Shown: positions 38,309-48,700, counted from the first letter of the stretch. The stretch is DNA of 64,000 nt from Alcaligenes endophyticus (GCF_026344035.1 NZ_JAPKND010000003.1:186001-250000), one strand, 5' to 3'. Numbers and translations are program-made. Notes: a model not told the origin generated them from the sequence alone.

Positions 38309-39193
38309 CTATTGTCCACGTAAAATAGCCAAAAAATGGGGTATTGCTGGATTATGGTTATCACTCAGATAAACACTCATGATCTGCGCTTGAAACTCGT
38401 CTGCATCTAATAAGGGCAAATACGTTAAGGTATCTTTACGCAAACGAGCTAAAGAGGCAGGAACCAAGGCTGGCGCAATGCCTGCCTCAACAAGGGTCAA
38501 AATAGTGGGAATTAAACTTTCCTGTGCAAATTTAGGCTCTCTGCCTGAACGAGCCGCCATACTATTAACTAATTGACAAAAGTAGCGCGAGTTTTCTCGT
38601 GAATAGCTTAGCAACTCGTATGAAAACACCTGCTCCAAGCTAATGCCCTGCTCATAGGTGAGCGCGCGAGTGTCATCATGTCGCACGACAAATCTCATAG
38701 GCTCCGTGGAGACTAACTCTGGATTCATGTCTGCATCCGCAAACGAAGGACGAATGAAGCCTATGTCAAACTGCCCATCGTACAAAGCAGCGGGCATATC
38801 GCGAGAGTTAAACTCCAGCACCTGTAGCAATACGTGCGGATACTGCTGTCGAAACGAATACAGTAAGCGCGATACCTCTGCGTAGGCGCTGCTTGGCGTT
38901 AAGGCCAAGCGCAATACCCCTGCTTGCCCACGGTGAATCTGCTGTACAGCCTGCACGGTATGCGCGTGCTCCATCGCCAGAAAGCGTAGACGTCGCTGTA
39001 GCTCCTGACCTGCAGCAGTTAGACGCACGCTGCGGGTGCTACGTTCAAACAAGGTAGCCCCCAACTGTTCTTCTAAACGTCGAATATTCTGACTTAACGG
39101 CGGTTGCGTCATGAATAAGCGTTGTGCGGCTCGACCAAAATGCAGTTCTTCAGCCAGTACCATAAACATTTCACTAAGGCGCGAGTCAAGCAT
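38309..39193 (-). CDS. LysR-family transcriptional regulator
   Basis: A 294-residue LysR protein: winged helix-turn-helix HFGRAAQRLFMTQPPLSQNIRRLEEQLGATLFERSTRSVRLTAAG and a C-terminal effector-binding domain with the usual LRLALTPSS start. The class with MTQPPLSQ in the recognition helix often regulates aromatic or organic-acid catabolism (CatR/BenM-like). It is divergent from the Bug binding protein and amidase genes, its probable targets. Confidence 0.92.
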   Translation of the reverse strand: MLDSRLSEMFMVLAEELHFGRAAQRLFMTQPPLSQNIRRLEEQLGATLFERSTRSVRLTAAGQELQRRLRFLAMEHAHTVQAVQQIHRGQAGVLRLALTPSSAYAEVSRLLYSFRQQYPHVLLQVLEFNSRDMPAALYDGQFDIGFIRPSFADADMNPELVSTEPMRFVVRHDDTRALTYEQGISLEQVFSYELLSYSRENSRYFCQLVNSMAARSGREPKFAQESLIPTILTLVEAGIAPALVPASLARLRKDTLTYLPLLDADEFQAQIMSVYLSDNHNPAIPHFLAILRGQ

Positions 39194-39364
39194 AATGGAT
39201 AAAGCCTTTCGATTAAGTGGAAAAAAGACCTAATTTATCGACAATATTATATTAGACAACATAATTAACGCTTCATAAGATACAGCTTGAATATATACGC
39301 GAACTGAGTAGGTGAACCATTAGCTCACGAAAAACTCAGACAGCAGTCACTAGGAGGAATATCC

Positions 39365-40357
39365 ATGCGCCCTACTTTGATTCGTTACACCTTACTTAGC
39401 AGTCTATTTATGAGTGCACTGGGTTTGAGCTCAGTTGCTCAGGCACAAACCACTTATCCAGACAAAACCATCACTTTTGTCGTACCTTACGCCGCAGGCG
39501 GTAGTTCTGATACTCGCTCACGCATGTTGGCACAAAAAATGGCTGAATCACTAGGGGTCACCATTGTGGTCGAAAACAAGCCTGGCGCTAGCGGTAACAT
39601 TGGCACTAACTATGTGGCGCGTGCCAAGCCTGATGGCTACACCATAGGGTTAGGCAACTTTGGCCCGATGGCTGTGAACAAATCCTTATACGGCGACAAT
39701 CTGCCCTTTGATCCTCAAAAAAACCTGCAACCCATCGCCCTTATTGAGCGTGGTGCGATGGTTTTAGGAGTGAATGCTGAATCGCCCTACCAAACTGCCC
39801 AAGATTTGCTGGAAGCAGGTAAGAACGATCCCAATAAATTAGATTACGCCTCTACCGGTGCGGGTGGAGCCTCACACCTGATCACAGAACAACTCAAGGA
39901 CATCGTAGGCTTCGAGGCAACGCACGTTCCATACCGTGGCGGGGCACCTGCTTCCAGTGACCTTATGGCAGGCAACATCAGCTTTTATCTGGAACTGGGA
40001 AGCTTATTCATTCCGCACATTGCTCCCCCTAATGGTCGTATTCGTACCTTAGCGGTAAGCTCGGAAGAGCGGCTGCCCGCCTTACCTGACACCCCTACAT
40101 TCAAGGAGTTAGGCGTAGACTTAGTGGCTTCTAACTGGTTCGGCGTGATTGCACCCGCGGGAATCCCTGATGACGTACTCAACACCCTTAACAAAGCGGT
40201 CAACGATGCCGTGGCTGACCCAGCCTATCGCCAACTGGTGCAAGATCAAGGCGCCGAGGCGGTAGGGGGAACTCCCGAAGAATTCGCTGAATTTATTCTT
40301 CAGGAAGGAAAGCGCTGGGACAGACTCATCAAAGAAAAAAATATCACTATTCAGTAA
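39365..40357 (+). CDS. Bug-family tripartite tricarboxylate transporter binding protein (TctC)
   Basis: A 330-residue periplasmic receptor with a signal peptide (cut near AQAQ, residue 28). It shows the family start YPDKTITFVVPYAAGGSSDTRSR, the ligand-loop region NKPGASGNIGTNYVARAKPDGYTIG, and ASTGAGGASHLITEQLK and HVPYRGGAPASSDLMAG. Bug proteins typically bind carboxylates or amides (nicotinamide, amino acids, glutarate and others). It precedes an amidase gene by 21 bases, suggesting uptake and hydrolysis of an amide. A strong AGGAGG site precedes ATG 39365. No TctA/TctB is adjacent in the same operon. Confidence 0.93.
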   Translation: MRPTLIRYTLLSSLFMSALGLSSVAQAQTTYPDKTITFVVPYAAGGSSDTRSRMLAQKMAESLGVTIVVENKPGASGNIGTNYVARAKPDGYTIGLGNFGPMAVNKSLYGDNLPFDPQKNLQPIALIERGAMVLGVNAESPYQTAQDLLEAGKNDPNKLDYASTGAGGASHLITEQLKDIVGFEATHVPYRGGAPASSDLMAGNISFYLELGSLFIPHIAPPNGRIRTLAVSSEERLPALPDTPTFKELGVDLVASNWFGVIAPAGIPDDVLNTLNKAVNDAVADPAYRQLVQDQGAEAVGGTPEEFAEFILQEGKRWDRLIKEKNITIQ

Positions 40358-40378
40358 TCTAGAAAGGCCGTACTAGGT

Positions 40379-41545
40379 ATGCAGCACCCCACCATAGAAG
40401 CACTCGAAGCACACGATAAACAGATTCGAGCTTGGTCCTATCTACCCCAAACCATAGAGCCGCCTAGTGAAGGGCCTCTAAACGGCTTAACTTTTGGGGT
40501 AAAGGATGTGATTGACGTGCGCGGGATGCCCACCTGCTACGGCGCTAATTTCCCCAACAAGGCTCCCGCCCTTTTTGACGCTGCTTGCGTCGCCAGACTA
40601 AAAATGGCGGGAGCTACGGTCTTAGGTAAAACGGTCACCGCAGAATTCGCTTATAAAGCTCCTGGGCCAACTCGTAACCCCCTGAACCTAGCTCATAGCC
40701 CGGGCGGCTCCTCAAGTGGATCTGCTGCCGCCGTAGCAGCGTATATGGCCGACTTTTCTTTGGGAACTCAAACTGGTGGTTCGATGATGCGGCCTGCCGC
40801 GTTCACAGGCTTGCTGGGGTTCAAGCCCAGTTTTGGCATTGTGCATCGCGCAGGAATGTTTTTACTCTGTGACACCTTAGACACCTTAGGTTGGTTTACC
40901 CGTGACATAAGCACCATGCGCGCAGTCAGCCAAGTGCTGCTACCGATGCCGGCCCACGCCTCAATGCCATCGCACCGTATCGCTATGATGTCGCTAAGCC
41001 ACTTACATGCTGTCCACCCGGCTTTTGAACAAATTTTTGAATCATTCGAGGCTCAGGCTTCTAAAGTAGGCTATGAGTGCATCCAGATAGAGAATGATGA
41101 GCAGGCGCATGAGCTACTCACGCTACACGGCCAAATCATGCATTATGAAATGGCTCAAGCTCTACTACCGGTTTGGCAAGCCTGTGATGACGCTTTACGC
41201 GCAGAAACGATAAACGATATCAAAACAGGCTTAGCGATACCTAGCAGCGATTATCAGCAATGGCAAACACGCCGCAGAGATCTGCAAATACAGTGGGCCG
41301 AGCGCTATGCCCAATACGATGCGATCGTTACGCCGGCAAGCACCGGGCCCGCACCGCTAGGTATTCAAAGTACAGGCTCATCCATTTTAAACCGCATCTG
41401 GTCTTTACTGGGATGGCCTTGTATGAATATGCCATATGGACAAGCAAATGGTTTACCGCTAGGTTTACAAGTAGTGGGACGCCCACACCAAGATAAAAAC
41501 TTACTTGAACTGCTCGACGTATTGGTACAGCAGGCCTCAAACTAG
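40379..41545 (+). CDS. Amidase signature family hydrolase
   Basis: A 388-residue amidase, shorter than the first one in this window. The triad is complete: Lys42 in FGVKDVID, cis-Ser111 in PGGSSSGS and nucleophile Ser135 in QTGGSMMRP. It shares its operon with the Bug binding protein under an apparent LysR regulator, so it most likely attacks an imported carboxamide. The compact length and GPLNGLTFGVKD opening resemble the amidases of nicotinamide- or allophanate-like routes, but the substrate cannot be told. Confidence 0.88.
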   Translation: MQHPTIEALEAHDKQIRAWSYLPQTIEPPSEGPLNGLTFGVKDVIDVRGMPTCYGANFPNKAPALFDAACVARLKMAGATVLGKTVTAEFAYKAPGPTRNPLNLAHSPGGSSSGSAAAVAAYMADFSLGTQTGGSMMRPAAFTGLLGFKPSFGIVHRAGMFLLCDTLDTLGWFTRDISTMRAVSQVLLPMPAHASMPSHRIAMMSLSHLHAVHPAFEQIFESFEAQASKVGYECIQIENDEQAHELLTLHGQIMHYEMAQALLPVWQACDDALRAETINDIKTGLAIPSSDYQQWQTRRRDLQIQWAERYAQYDAIVTPASTGPAPLGIQSTGSSILNRIWSLLGWPCMNMPYGQANGLPLGLQVVGRPHQDKNLLELLDVLVQQASN

Positions 41546-41583
41546 CCGCTCGCCCAGCCGTTAACCGGTAGCCAAAACGCCCA

Positions 41584-42015
41584 TTAGTTCGCCGTCATGC
41601 CATAGGGCAAGACTTGGCTCATTAGGGGCCCCTGGCGCGTATGATTTCGTTGCGGCGCCAAACCGCGATAATCGGCAGCGCGCTGCTGTAACGAAGCAGC
41701 ACTTAGTGCCCCCCCACTCACGGTGCTGCTTTCTAGCTGCACCCGCACATCCGCTTGATCTGCTAAGGCACTTAACACACGCTGTTGAAATAAGCTGGCG
41801 ACGCCACTATCGGCTTGAAACGTTACGCTGAGCGCAATGCGTCCGACATCGGCATCCCACGCTTGGGTCTCAGGGCGCCAGCCCAAAATTTCCACACCAA
41901 CACTAGCTGCCACTTTAGTAAGCACACGGCGTGCTAGATCACGATCAGACTTCAACAAATTGATACTTAAACGATGCTGTAAAGCAGTACGGTTAAAGAG
42001 TTTTAATTTAATCAT
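41584..42015 (-). CDS. Hypothetical protein, 143 aa
   Basis: I do not recognise this protein. From ATG 42015, which has a GGGAGA ribosome site, it encodes 143 residues: a basic start MIKLKLFNRTALQHRLS, a helix LKSDRDLARRVLTKVAASVGVEIL, a beta-like segment GRIALSVTFQADSG, a helix VASLFQQRVLSALADQADVRVQLE, then a Ser/Ala/Gln-rich tail of about 50 residues. No signal peptide or membrane segment is seen. The alternation of strand and helix could be a small ferredoxin-like (ACT-type) fold, but that is only a guess. It lies alone between the amidase and tctA, convergent with the amidase. Confidence 0.6.
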   Translation of the reverse strand: MIKLKLFNRTALQHRLSINLLKSDRDLARRVLTKVAASVGVEILGWRPETQAWDADVGRIALSVTFQADSGVASLFQQRVLSALADQADVRVQLESSTVSGGALSAASLQQRAADYRGLAPQRNHTRQGPLMSQVLPYGMTAN

Positions 42016-42367
42016 TATTTTCTCCCGTAAAAACAAGAACGGAATAGGCTGCCAACAACGGCCAGCGCATCCATGCCTAGAATATATAGACAGAGCAGCC
42101 TGATGAGCCATTGCCATGGCTGAGCTGCATAAAAACGGGTCACAATATAGCTTGGGAGCCACCCGCAAAACAGGCTTGTGGAGATAGATTTTTTAGCCTG
42201 GACGAATCGCGTAGAAGCGAACCTGAAGTATCAATTATAACCAGCCTTGCTGACGAAGTCAAAAAAGCCAAAAAAATACACTTTAAAATCATATGATTAG
42301 CAATGCATTGCGTAAGAACTGCCCAAGTAAAACTATAACGTACCCTACTGCCGTCACTACCCCTCAT
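42016..42367. other. Non-coding stretch upstream of the hypothetical gene
   Basis: About 350 bases with no credible gene; a 61-codon frame at 42111-42296 lacks a ribosome site and coding character. It should contain the promoter of the hypothetical gene and borders the tctA terminator. Confidence 0.5.
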
Positions 42368-42413
42368 AAAAAAACACCCCAATGTTGGAACGTTGTCCAA
42401 CTTTTGGGGTGTT
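42368..42413 (-). terminator. Intrinsic terminator after tctA
   Basis: A nested hairpin: outer arms 42373-42382 and 42404-42413 are perfectly complementary, inner arms gttgga and tccaac add a second stem, and seven T follow in the minus direction. It is 54 bases beyond the tctA stop. Confidence 0.87.
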
Positions 42414-42467
42414 ATTCGTAAAGCTTGGCTTTATACGCCAGCCGTTCCCGATTTAGTCCGCGCCTCC

Positions 42468-43970
42468 TTACCTAGCCGTGGCACGCCGTAGCGCTCTTCC
42501 TCGTATTTGCTTATACACCACGAACAGCAGCATAAGGATAACAATCGCCATAAACGTACCTGATAGAGGTCTGGTGAAGAACGTAGACATATCACCGCGG
42601 GACAAGAGTAAAGCGCGGCGGAAATACTCTTCCAGCATAGGGCCCAACACATAGCCTAATAGCAAAGGTGCCGGCTGGAACCCTAAACTGGAGGCCACAT
42701 AACCAAAAACACCTAAAGCTAGCACAACATACACATCAAATAAGTTGTTGTTCGAGCTATACACCCCAATCGCCACTAAAAACAAAACCACGGGGAAAAT
42801 CATACGATAGGGGACGGACAGTAATTTCACCCACATACCAATTAACGGTATGTTCAAAATCAGCAACATGATATTACCAATCAAGAAGCTGACTAAAAGG
42901 CCCCAGAATAGATCAGGGTGTTCCACCATCAGTTGCGGGCCAGGCGTAATGTTGTGAATCATCATCGCGCCTAGCATTAACGCCATAACCGCATCACCCG
43001 GTATACCCAAAGTAAGCGTTGGGATAAAAGCGGTAATCGCTGCGGAACTATTAGCAGCCTCCGGCCCTGCCACACCTTCAATAGCACCCTTACCAAAGCG
43101 GCTAGGGTCCTTAGCAGACTTTTTCTCTAGGGCATAGGACATAAAAGAAGCCATCGTCCCACCGGCGCCCGGCAATATACCTAAAACCGAACCTACGGCT
43201 GAACCCCGACTAATCGCACCCGCCGATTGGCGAATCTCGCCTTTCGCAGGACGGATAGACTGGCCAGAGACTGATTTTGAAATCAGAGTCCCCTCACCAA
43301 TTTTTCCTGCATTAGCCAAGACGTCCGAAATACCGAATAAACCCATCGCTAATGCAATCAGCGCCAGACCATCTTGCAGCTCTACGATACCAAAATCAAA
43401 ACGCGCCACACCGCTATTGACGTCCGTCCCGACCACGCCAAACAACAGGCCTATCACGACCGATGCGATACCCTTTAACGGCGAACCGCTAGTTAACGTG
43501 GAAGCGGCAAGTAATCCCATCACCATCAAGGCAAAATACTCAGCAGGACCGAACATAAAGGCCACGCCGGTTAATAAGGGACTAAACAGCATCATCAAAA
43601 TAATGCCCACGACTACGCCAATAAATGACGCAAACATAGCCATAAAGATAGCGGCACCGCCGCGCCCTTGACGCGCGAGTGGATTACCATCCACACAGAC
43701 GACCGCGTGCGAAGCCGTGCCTGGCAAATTCAAGAGAATGGAAGTCGTCGCCCCACCGAAGCTTGTTCCATAGTACAGACCGGCCAACATTAACAAGCCG
43801 CCTGTAGGATCTAAGCCATACGTCACAGGTAAAAGCATGGAGATGGCTGCCAAAGCACCAATGCCTGGCAAGACGCCGATAAGGTTACCTAAAAAGACAC
43901 CTACAAAAGCGTAGAGCAAATTGTTCCACGATAGTGCTGTCTGAAAACCTAGTAGTAAATTTTCTAACAT
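42468..43970 (-). CDS. Tripartite tricarboxylate transporter large permease (TctA)
   Basis: A 500-residue, roughly 12-helix permease. The two inverted halves show GVLPGIGALAAISMLLPVTYGL and LGILPGAGGTMASFMSYALEKK, the repeated Gly-rich loops of TctA, plus YYGTSFGGATTSILLNLPGTASH and a long second block PEAANSSAAITAFIPTLTLGIPGD. It uses the membrane potential to move carboxylates delivered by a Bug/TctC receptor. The small subunit gene precedes it by 9 bases. No tctC is in the operon. Confidence 0.95.
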   Translation of the reverse strand: MLENLLLGFQTALSWNNLLYAFVGVFLGNLIGVLPGIGALAAISMLLPVTYGLDPTGGLLMLAGLYYGTSFGGATTSILLNLPGTASHAVVCVDGNPLARQGRGGAAIFMAMFASFIGVVVGIILMMLFSPLLTGVAFMFGPAEYFALMVMGLLAASTLTSGSPLKGIASVVIGLLFGVVGTDVNSGVARFDFGIVELQDGLALIALAMGLFGISDVLANAGKIGEGTLISKSVSGQSIRPAKGEIRQSAGAISRGSAVGSVLGILPGAGGTMASFMSYALEKKSAKDPSRFGKGAIEGVAGPEAANSSAAITAFIPTLTLGIPGDAVMALMLGAMMIHNITPGPQLMVEHPDLFWGLLVSFLIGNIMLLILNIPLIGMWVKLLSVPYRMIFPVVLFLVAIGVYSSNNNLFDVYVVLALGVFGYVASSLGFQPAPLLLGYVLGPMLEEYFRRALLLSRGDMSTFFTRPLSGTFMAIVILMLLFVVYKQIRGRALRRATAR

Positions 43971-43979
43971 AATGCTGTA

Positions 43980-44483
43980 TCAACCCCAGGTGAACAGAGG
44001 AAATTGCAACTGCAAGCCATAATGGAACAACGCAATGGCCGCTAACGTTACTCCTATCGCCAAAAACAAAGCGCTTTTAACGCTATTGGCACGGTCGCCC
44101 AAGGCAGCAATAAATATCAAAGCAAAGGTAGCTGGCACCAACCCACCGTACTTACCCACCAAAATAAATATCAACATGGAAACAACAATGGCTATCCATG
44201 GACGCATATGCTGAACTAGGGTTAACTCCCCCGCCTCTTCTTGCTCCTTAGCCTCCTCCATGTTGTCCATCAGGGCCATATCCTGGGCAGAGTCTGGCAA
44301 GACAAAAATCATGACGCCAAACACCACTAATAGAATTCCCAGTATGAGTGGGTAATAACCAGGCCCCATGCGAGCTGCTGTGCCTATGGTGTATTCAAAG
44401 CTTTGATATACCGCTCCTAGACCCATGAGCAGTAAAAGCATGCTTGAACCATATTTACGACGCTTCAAACGTTGACTTTGCAT
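43980..44483 (-). CDS. Tripartite tricarboxylate transporter small permease (TctB)
   Basis: A 167-residue protein with four membrane helices and the TctB pattern (MGPGYYPLILGILLVVFGVMIF near the middle, then a charged loop and two helices at the C terminus). The open frame reaches a TTG at 44519; ATG 44483 (MQSQRLKRRKYGSS) with GAGAAG before it is more likely. It is first in the minus-strand tctB-tctA pair and is separated by 238 bases from the next LysR gene. Confidence 0.88.
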   Translation of the reverse strand: MQSQRLKRRKYGSSMLLLLMGLGAVYQSFEYTIGTAARMGPGYYPLILGILLVVFGVMIFVLPDSAQDMALMDNMEEAKEQEEAGELTLVQHMRPWIAIVVSMLIFILVGKYGGLVPATFALIFIAALGDRANSVKSALFLAIGVTLAAIALFHYGLQLQFPLFTWG

Positions 44484-44721
44484 AGTGTTCTTCTCAACCT
44501 CTTGTTTTACGGCAGCCAAACAGCATCACGCTGCATAACCGTTCAGGGGCGAAGTCTACGCAAAACAACCTTTCTTAAACATTACCGTTTTGTCATGTTT
44601 GGGAAATAACTAGACCAAAACCTTTATTTATAAGGCTTACAGGAAGGCACAGGGGTTTCCCTAACTATCATATAAACGAAAATTAATCGAAAAAAACGAA
44701 GATTTTGGCCAGCACACTGAA

Positions 44722-45603
44722 TCACTGGTTTTGCTGTATCCACGCCCGAAAAACTTGTAACGCTGGTAAAGAGGCATGGTGCGGTGGGAATACTAAATAA
44801 TAAGCACGGCCACTCGTGATCGGCTCACCTAACGCACAGAGTTCACCCCGTTTTAATTCATTTTGTACCAACATTAGTGGCACCAAGCCCAACCCTATTT
44901 GGGCACGCACAGCCTGCAATAAGTGCGAGGTCAATTCAAAGCTAGGTCCAAGGCGCATGCGTCTGTGGTCCAACTGATACCGGCTAAACCAACGAGACCA
45001 GAACTGGCTATGACTGGTGACGGTTAAAAGCGTTTGCTCATACGCCCAAGCGGGCGATAAAGATGTACTGACAGCCTGTTGCGGGCAATACACGGCTTGC
45101 AACACTTCCTCTGCGATGCGCACCGAGACTAACCCGGGCCACGGCTCCACATCTACCGTAATAACGGCATCTAATGGTTCCAATGCAAAATCAATCTTAC
45201 CAATGCGTGAGTGAATATGCAGCGTCACATCAGGGTGTGCCTGATAAAAGTCATGCAGTCTGGGTAATAGCCACGTAGAACCAAAAGTGGGCAAAGTGGC
45301 TAAGCGCAACGAACCTGCCGTCACCTGATCCGACATAGCCTGCAAACTCGCACTGCGTATACGCCCTAGGGCGTCATGGAGTTCTAAGTAGTAGCGGCGC
45401 CCTACATCAGTCAACACGACGCGTCGTCCAACGCGTCGAAATAAAGCGACCCCAAGCTGCTGTTCTAGGGTTTGCACTTGGCGACTGACCGCGCTTTGAC
45501 TTAAATGTAACTCTTGTGCCGCTTGCGTGTAGCTTTCATGCCGAGCCGCTGCTTCAAAAGCCAACAATACCGACATGGAAGGCGTGAGCTTACGATAATT
45601 CAT
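44722..45603 (-). CDS. LysR-family transcriptional regulator (GcvA/AmpR-like)
   Basis: A 293-residue regulator. The helix-turn-helix SYTQAAQELHLSQSAVSRQVQTLEQQLGVALFRRVGRR is of the GcvA/AmpR class (SQSAVSRQV). It is divergent from the YdiJ-like dehydrogenase gene, with 141 bases between the start codons, and a near-identical 16-base direct repeat lies at each side of that gap. The dehydrogenase is the probable target; tctBA on its other side could also be controlled. Confidence 0.92.
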   Translation of the reverse strand: MNYRKLTPSMSVLLAFEAAARHESYTQAAQELHLSQSAVSRQVQTLEQQLGVALFRRVGRRVVLTDVGRRYYLELHDALGRIRSASLQAMSDQVTAGSLRLATLPTFGSTWLLPRLHDFYQAHPDVTLHIHSRIGKIDFALEPLDAVITVDVEPWPGLVSVRIAEEVLQAVYCPQQAVSTSLSPAWAYEQTLLTVTSHSQFWSRWFSRYQLDHRRMRLGPSFELTSHLLQAVRAQIGLGLVPLMLVQNELKRGELCALGEPITSGRAYYLVFPPHHASLPALQVFRAWIQQNQ

Positions 45604-45616
45604 GCATAAAAGTCAT
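45601..45616. repeat. 16-base direct repeat, copy 1 (overlaps lysR start)
   Basis: The sequence catgcataaaagtcat matches copy 2 at 45698-45713 in 15 of 16 positions. It spans the start codon of the minus-strand LysR gene. A repeated site in a LysR divergent promoter suggests operator half-sites. Confidence 0.55.
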
Positions 45617-45697
45617 CAATAAGACCTATATTTTCAATTTGTGTTCGTCGCAAACCACGTAGATACTATAAGCAGGTAGCCAAAAGATTATTCATGG

Positions 45698-45713
45698 CAT
45701 GCATAAAAATCAT
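45698..45713. repeat. 16-base direct repeat, copy 2 (upstream of the YdiJ-like gene)
   Basis: The sequence catgcataaaaatcat is the second copy, 97 bases from the first and 32 bases upstream of the dehydrogenase ATG. It is well placed for control of that gene. Confidence 0.55.
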
Positions 45714-45744
45714 TCTTTAGCGATTATCGCACTATTTCCCTACC

Positions 45745-48700
45745 ATGCACATTGCACGTCTACACTCCACCACCCTGCCAGCGCTGACTCTTGAGTTTTT
45801 ACAAGAACTTCAAGAGACGGGCTTCTCGGGCGAAATCAGCACAGACTACGCCACTCGCAATGTGCTCGCTACCGATAACTCTATTTATCAGCGCTTTCCC
45901 CAGGCTGCTGTGTTTCCTCTTCATGAGAAGGACGTACAAGTACTAACCCGAGTCCTATCTCTCAACGCGTATCAAGGTATTGTGATCAGTGCCCGTGGAG
46001 GGGGGACAGGGACGAATGGACAGTCGCTCACGCACGGGATTGTGGTGGACTTATCGCGCCACATGAACCAAATTTTAGAAATCAATCCCACTCAAGCTTG
46101 GGTGCGTGTACAAGCAGGCGTAGTGAAAGATCAGCTTAATGCCGCCTTGCGGCCTTATGGCTTGTTTTTTGCCCCAGAACTGTCCACCTCTAACCGTGCC
46201 ACCATAGGCGGCATGATTAATACCGATGCGAGCGGCCAAGGTAGTTGCACCTACGGCAAAACGCGCGATCATGTCTTGGAGCTGGACACCGTGTTACTTG
46301 GCGGGCAACAAATTCATAGCCATGCCATAGACGCCCAGCAACTCAGTCATTACTGCGCCCAAGATGACCGTGAAGGGGAGGTGTATCGTTGCGCCGAACA
46401 TATTATTACTACCCAGGCAGAGCTTATTGCCGCCAAATTTCCAAAACTAAACCGCTGCTTAACGGGCTATGACCTTGCACACTTAAGTACGCCTGAGGAG
46501 CATTTCAATTTAAACAGCGTGCTTTGTGGATCAGAGGGCTCCCTGGGAATTATTGTTCAAGCCAAGCTTAGGGTCTTGCCCATCCCTACTTACCAAACCC
46601 TAATCAATATACGTTACGCCAGTTTCATGGATGCGCTACGAGATGCACGCGCCCTCATGGCGATGAAACCGCTTTCCATAGAAACGGTAGACTCAAAGGT
46701 ATTGTTACTTGCCATGCAGGACATGGTGTGGGATAGCGTAGCTCAATACTTTCCTAAAGACGAGCAACACGACACGCTTGGTATTAACCTCATTGAACTT
46801 AGCGCCAATACACAAACTGACCTAGACGAACAAGTACAACGCTTCCTTCGCCACTTGCAGCTAGACCAAAGCGTCGTCCGCTTAGGACATACCTTAGCTC
46901 AGGGGCGCGAAGCCGTTAATCGAGTCTACGCCATGCGTAAGCGTGCGGTCGGCCTATTAGGGAACGTACAGGGGGAGGCTCGTCCGCAACCCTTTGTAGA
47001 AGACACGGCTGTTCCCCCGGAAAACTTACCCGAATTTATCGCTGAATTTCGTGCTTTACTGGATAGTTACGGCCTACAGTACGGTATGTTTGGGCATGTC
47101 GACGCGGGGGTATTGCATGTGCGTCCGCTATTAGATATGAAACAGGCTGAACAAGCGGCTTTAGTACGTCCTATTTCTGATCAGGTAGCCGCCCTCACCT
47201 TACGCTACGGCGGTTTGCTCTGGGGCGAACATGGCAAAGGCGTGCGCTCAGAATATGCACCCACGTTTTTTGGTGAACTATACCCATCATTACAACAACT
47301 CAAGTCTGCTTTTGATCCACACAATCAGTTCAATCCCGGAAAAATTGCCACGCCACTGGGTAGCAAGGATCAGTTACTTAAACTAGACGAAGTCCCCCTA
47401 CGGGGTGAATATGATAGGCAGATACCCCTGCCCGTTTGGGAAAGTTACGGCGCCGCGATGCACTGCAATGGCAACGGCGCCTGCTATAACTACGACCCAG
47501 ACGATGCGATGTGCCCTTCCTGGAAGGCGAGTCGTGATAGAGTGCAATCACCCAAAGGACGCGCATCACTTATGCGTGAATGGCTGCGCTTACAACATCA
47601 GGCGGGCATAGATATTCAGGCAGTAAGCCAACATAATCCGTCGTGGCTCACAGGCCTACCTACTCGCATTAAAAACAGTAAGGGCGCCCGTCAAGGCGAG
47701 CCCGATTTTTCGCACCAAGTGTATCAGGCCATGGCAAGCTGCCTAGCCTGTAAATCATGTGCGGGGCAATGCCCCGTTAAAGTCAATATTCCAGACTTAC
47801 GAGCACGCTTTTTACACCTTTATCACCAACGCTACTTGCGCCCTTTACGTGATTACATGGTCGCCAGCGTAGAGCTCAGCCTTCCCTATCTGGCCCGTGT
47901 AAGCGGGCTATACAATCGATTATTGCAAACTGTCTGGCTACAAAAACAGTTAAGCGCTAAGCTAGGCTTAGTAGACAGCCCATTATTTAGCCGTTTCAAA
48001 TTAAAAGATACACTCAAGCGGTGGCATGTTTTACCCGCTAGTCCTGCGCAATTACAAAAACTTAGCCCAGAACAATGCCAACGTAGCGTGGTATTAATTC
48101 CTGACCCTTTCACTCAACATTTCGAAACTCCGCTATTCGCAGCCCTAATTGAGCTTTGCGCACGCTTAGGCTATCAGGTGTATATCGCGCCCATCAAAAG
48201 CAATGGCAAACCTTTACATGTGCAGGGATTTTTGCCAGCTTTTGAACGCGCTGCCCGCCGTACGGCACAAACATTACATGACTTAGCGCGTTTTAATATA
48301 CCTTTGGTAGGCTTAGACCCGGCCATGACATTGGTATACAGGCAAGAATATAAACAACTGCCTAACTTACCCTCCTTCCCCTTAGTGCACCTACCTCAGG
48401 AATGGCTTGCTAGCAGTTTGCCAAGTATTGAGTCGGGCAGTCGCCAGACCTATCGTTTATTAGCCCACTGCACCGAAAAAACACAAGTGACTACTAGTTC
48501 AAAGCAATGGCAAGAACTGTTTGAAAGACGCCACCTACAACTCAACATACAAGCCACTGGCTGCTGCGGTATGTCAGGTACTTACGGCCACGAAGCACGT
48601 AACCTGGAAAGTTCGAAAACGATTTTTAATCTCTCTTGGGCTGAACCTTTAAGCCAGCCAAATAGCGAACAAGAAATGTTAGCTACTGGCTACTCGTGCC

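Noticed and set aside
42111-42296. 61-codon plus-strand frame near the tctA terminator
   Set aside because: No ribosome site and no coding character; it overlaps the promoter region of the minus-strand hypothetical gene.
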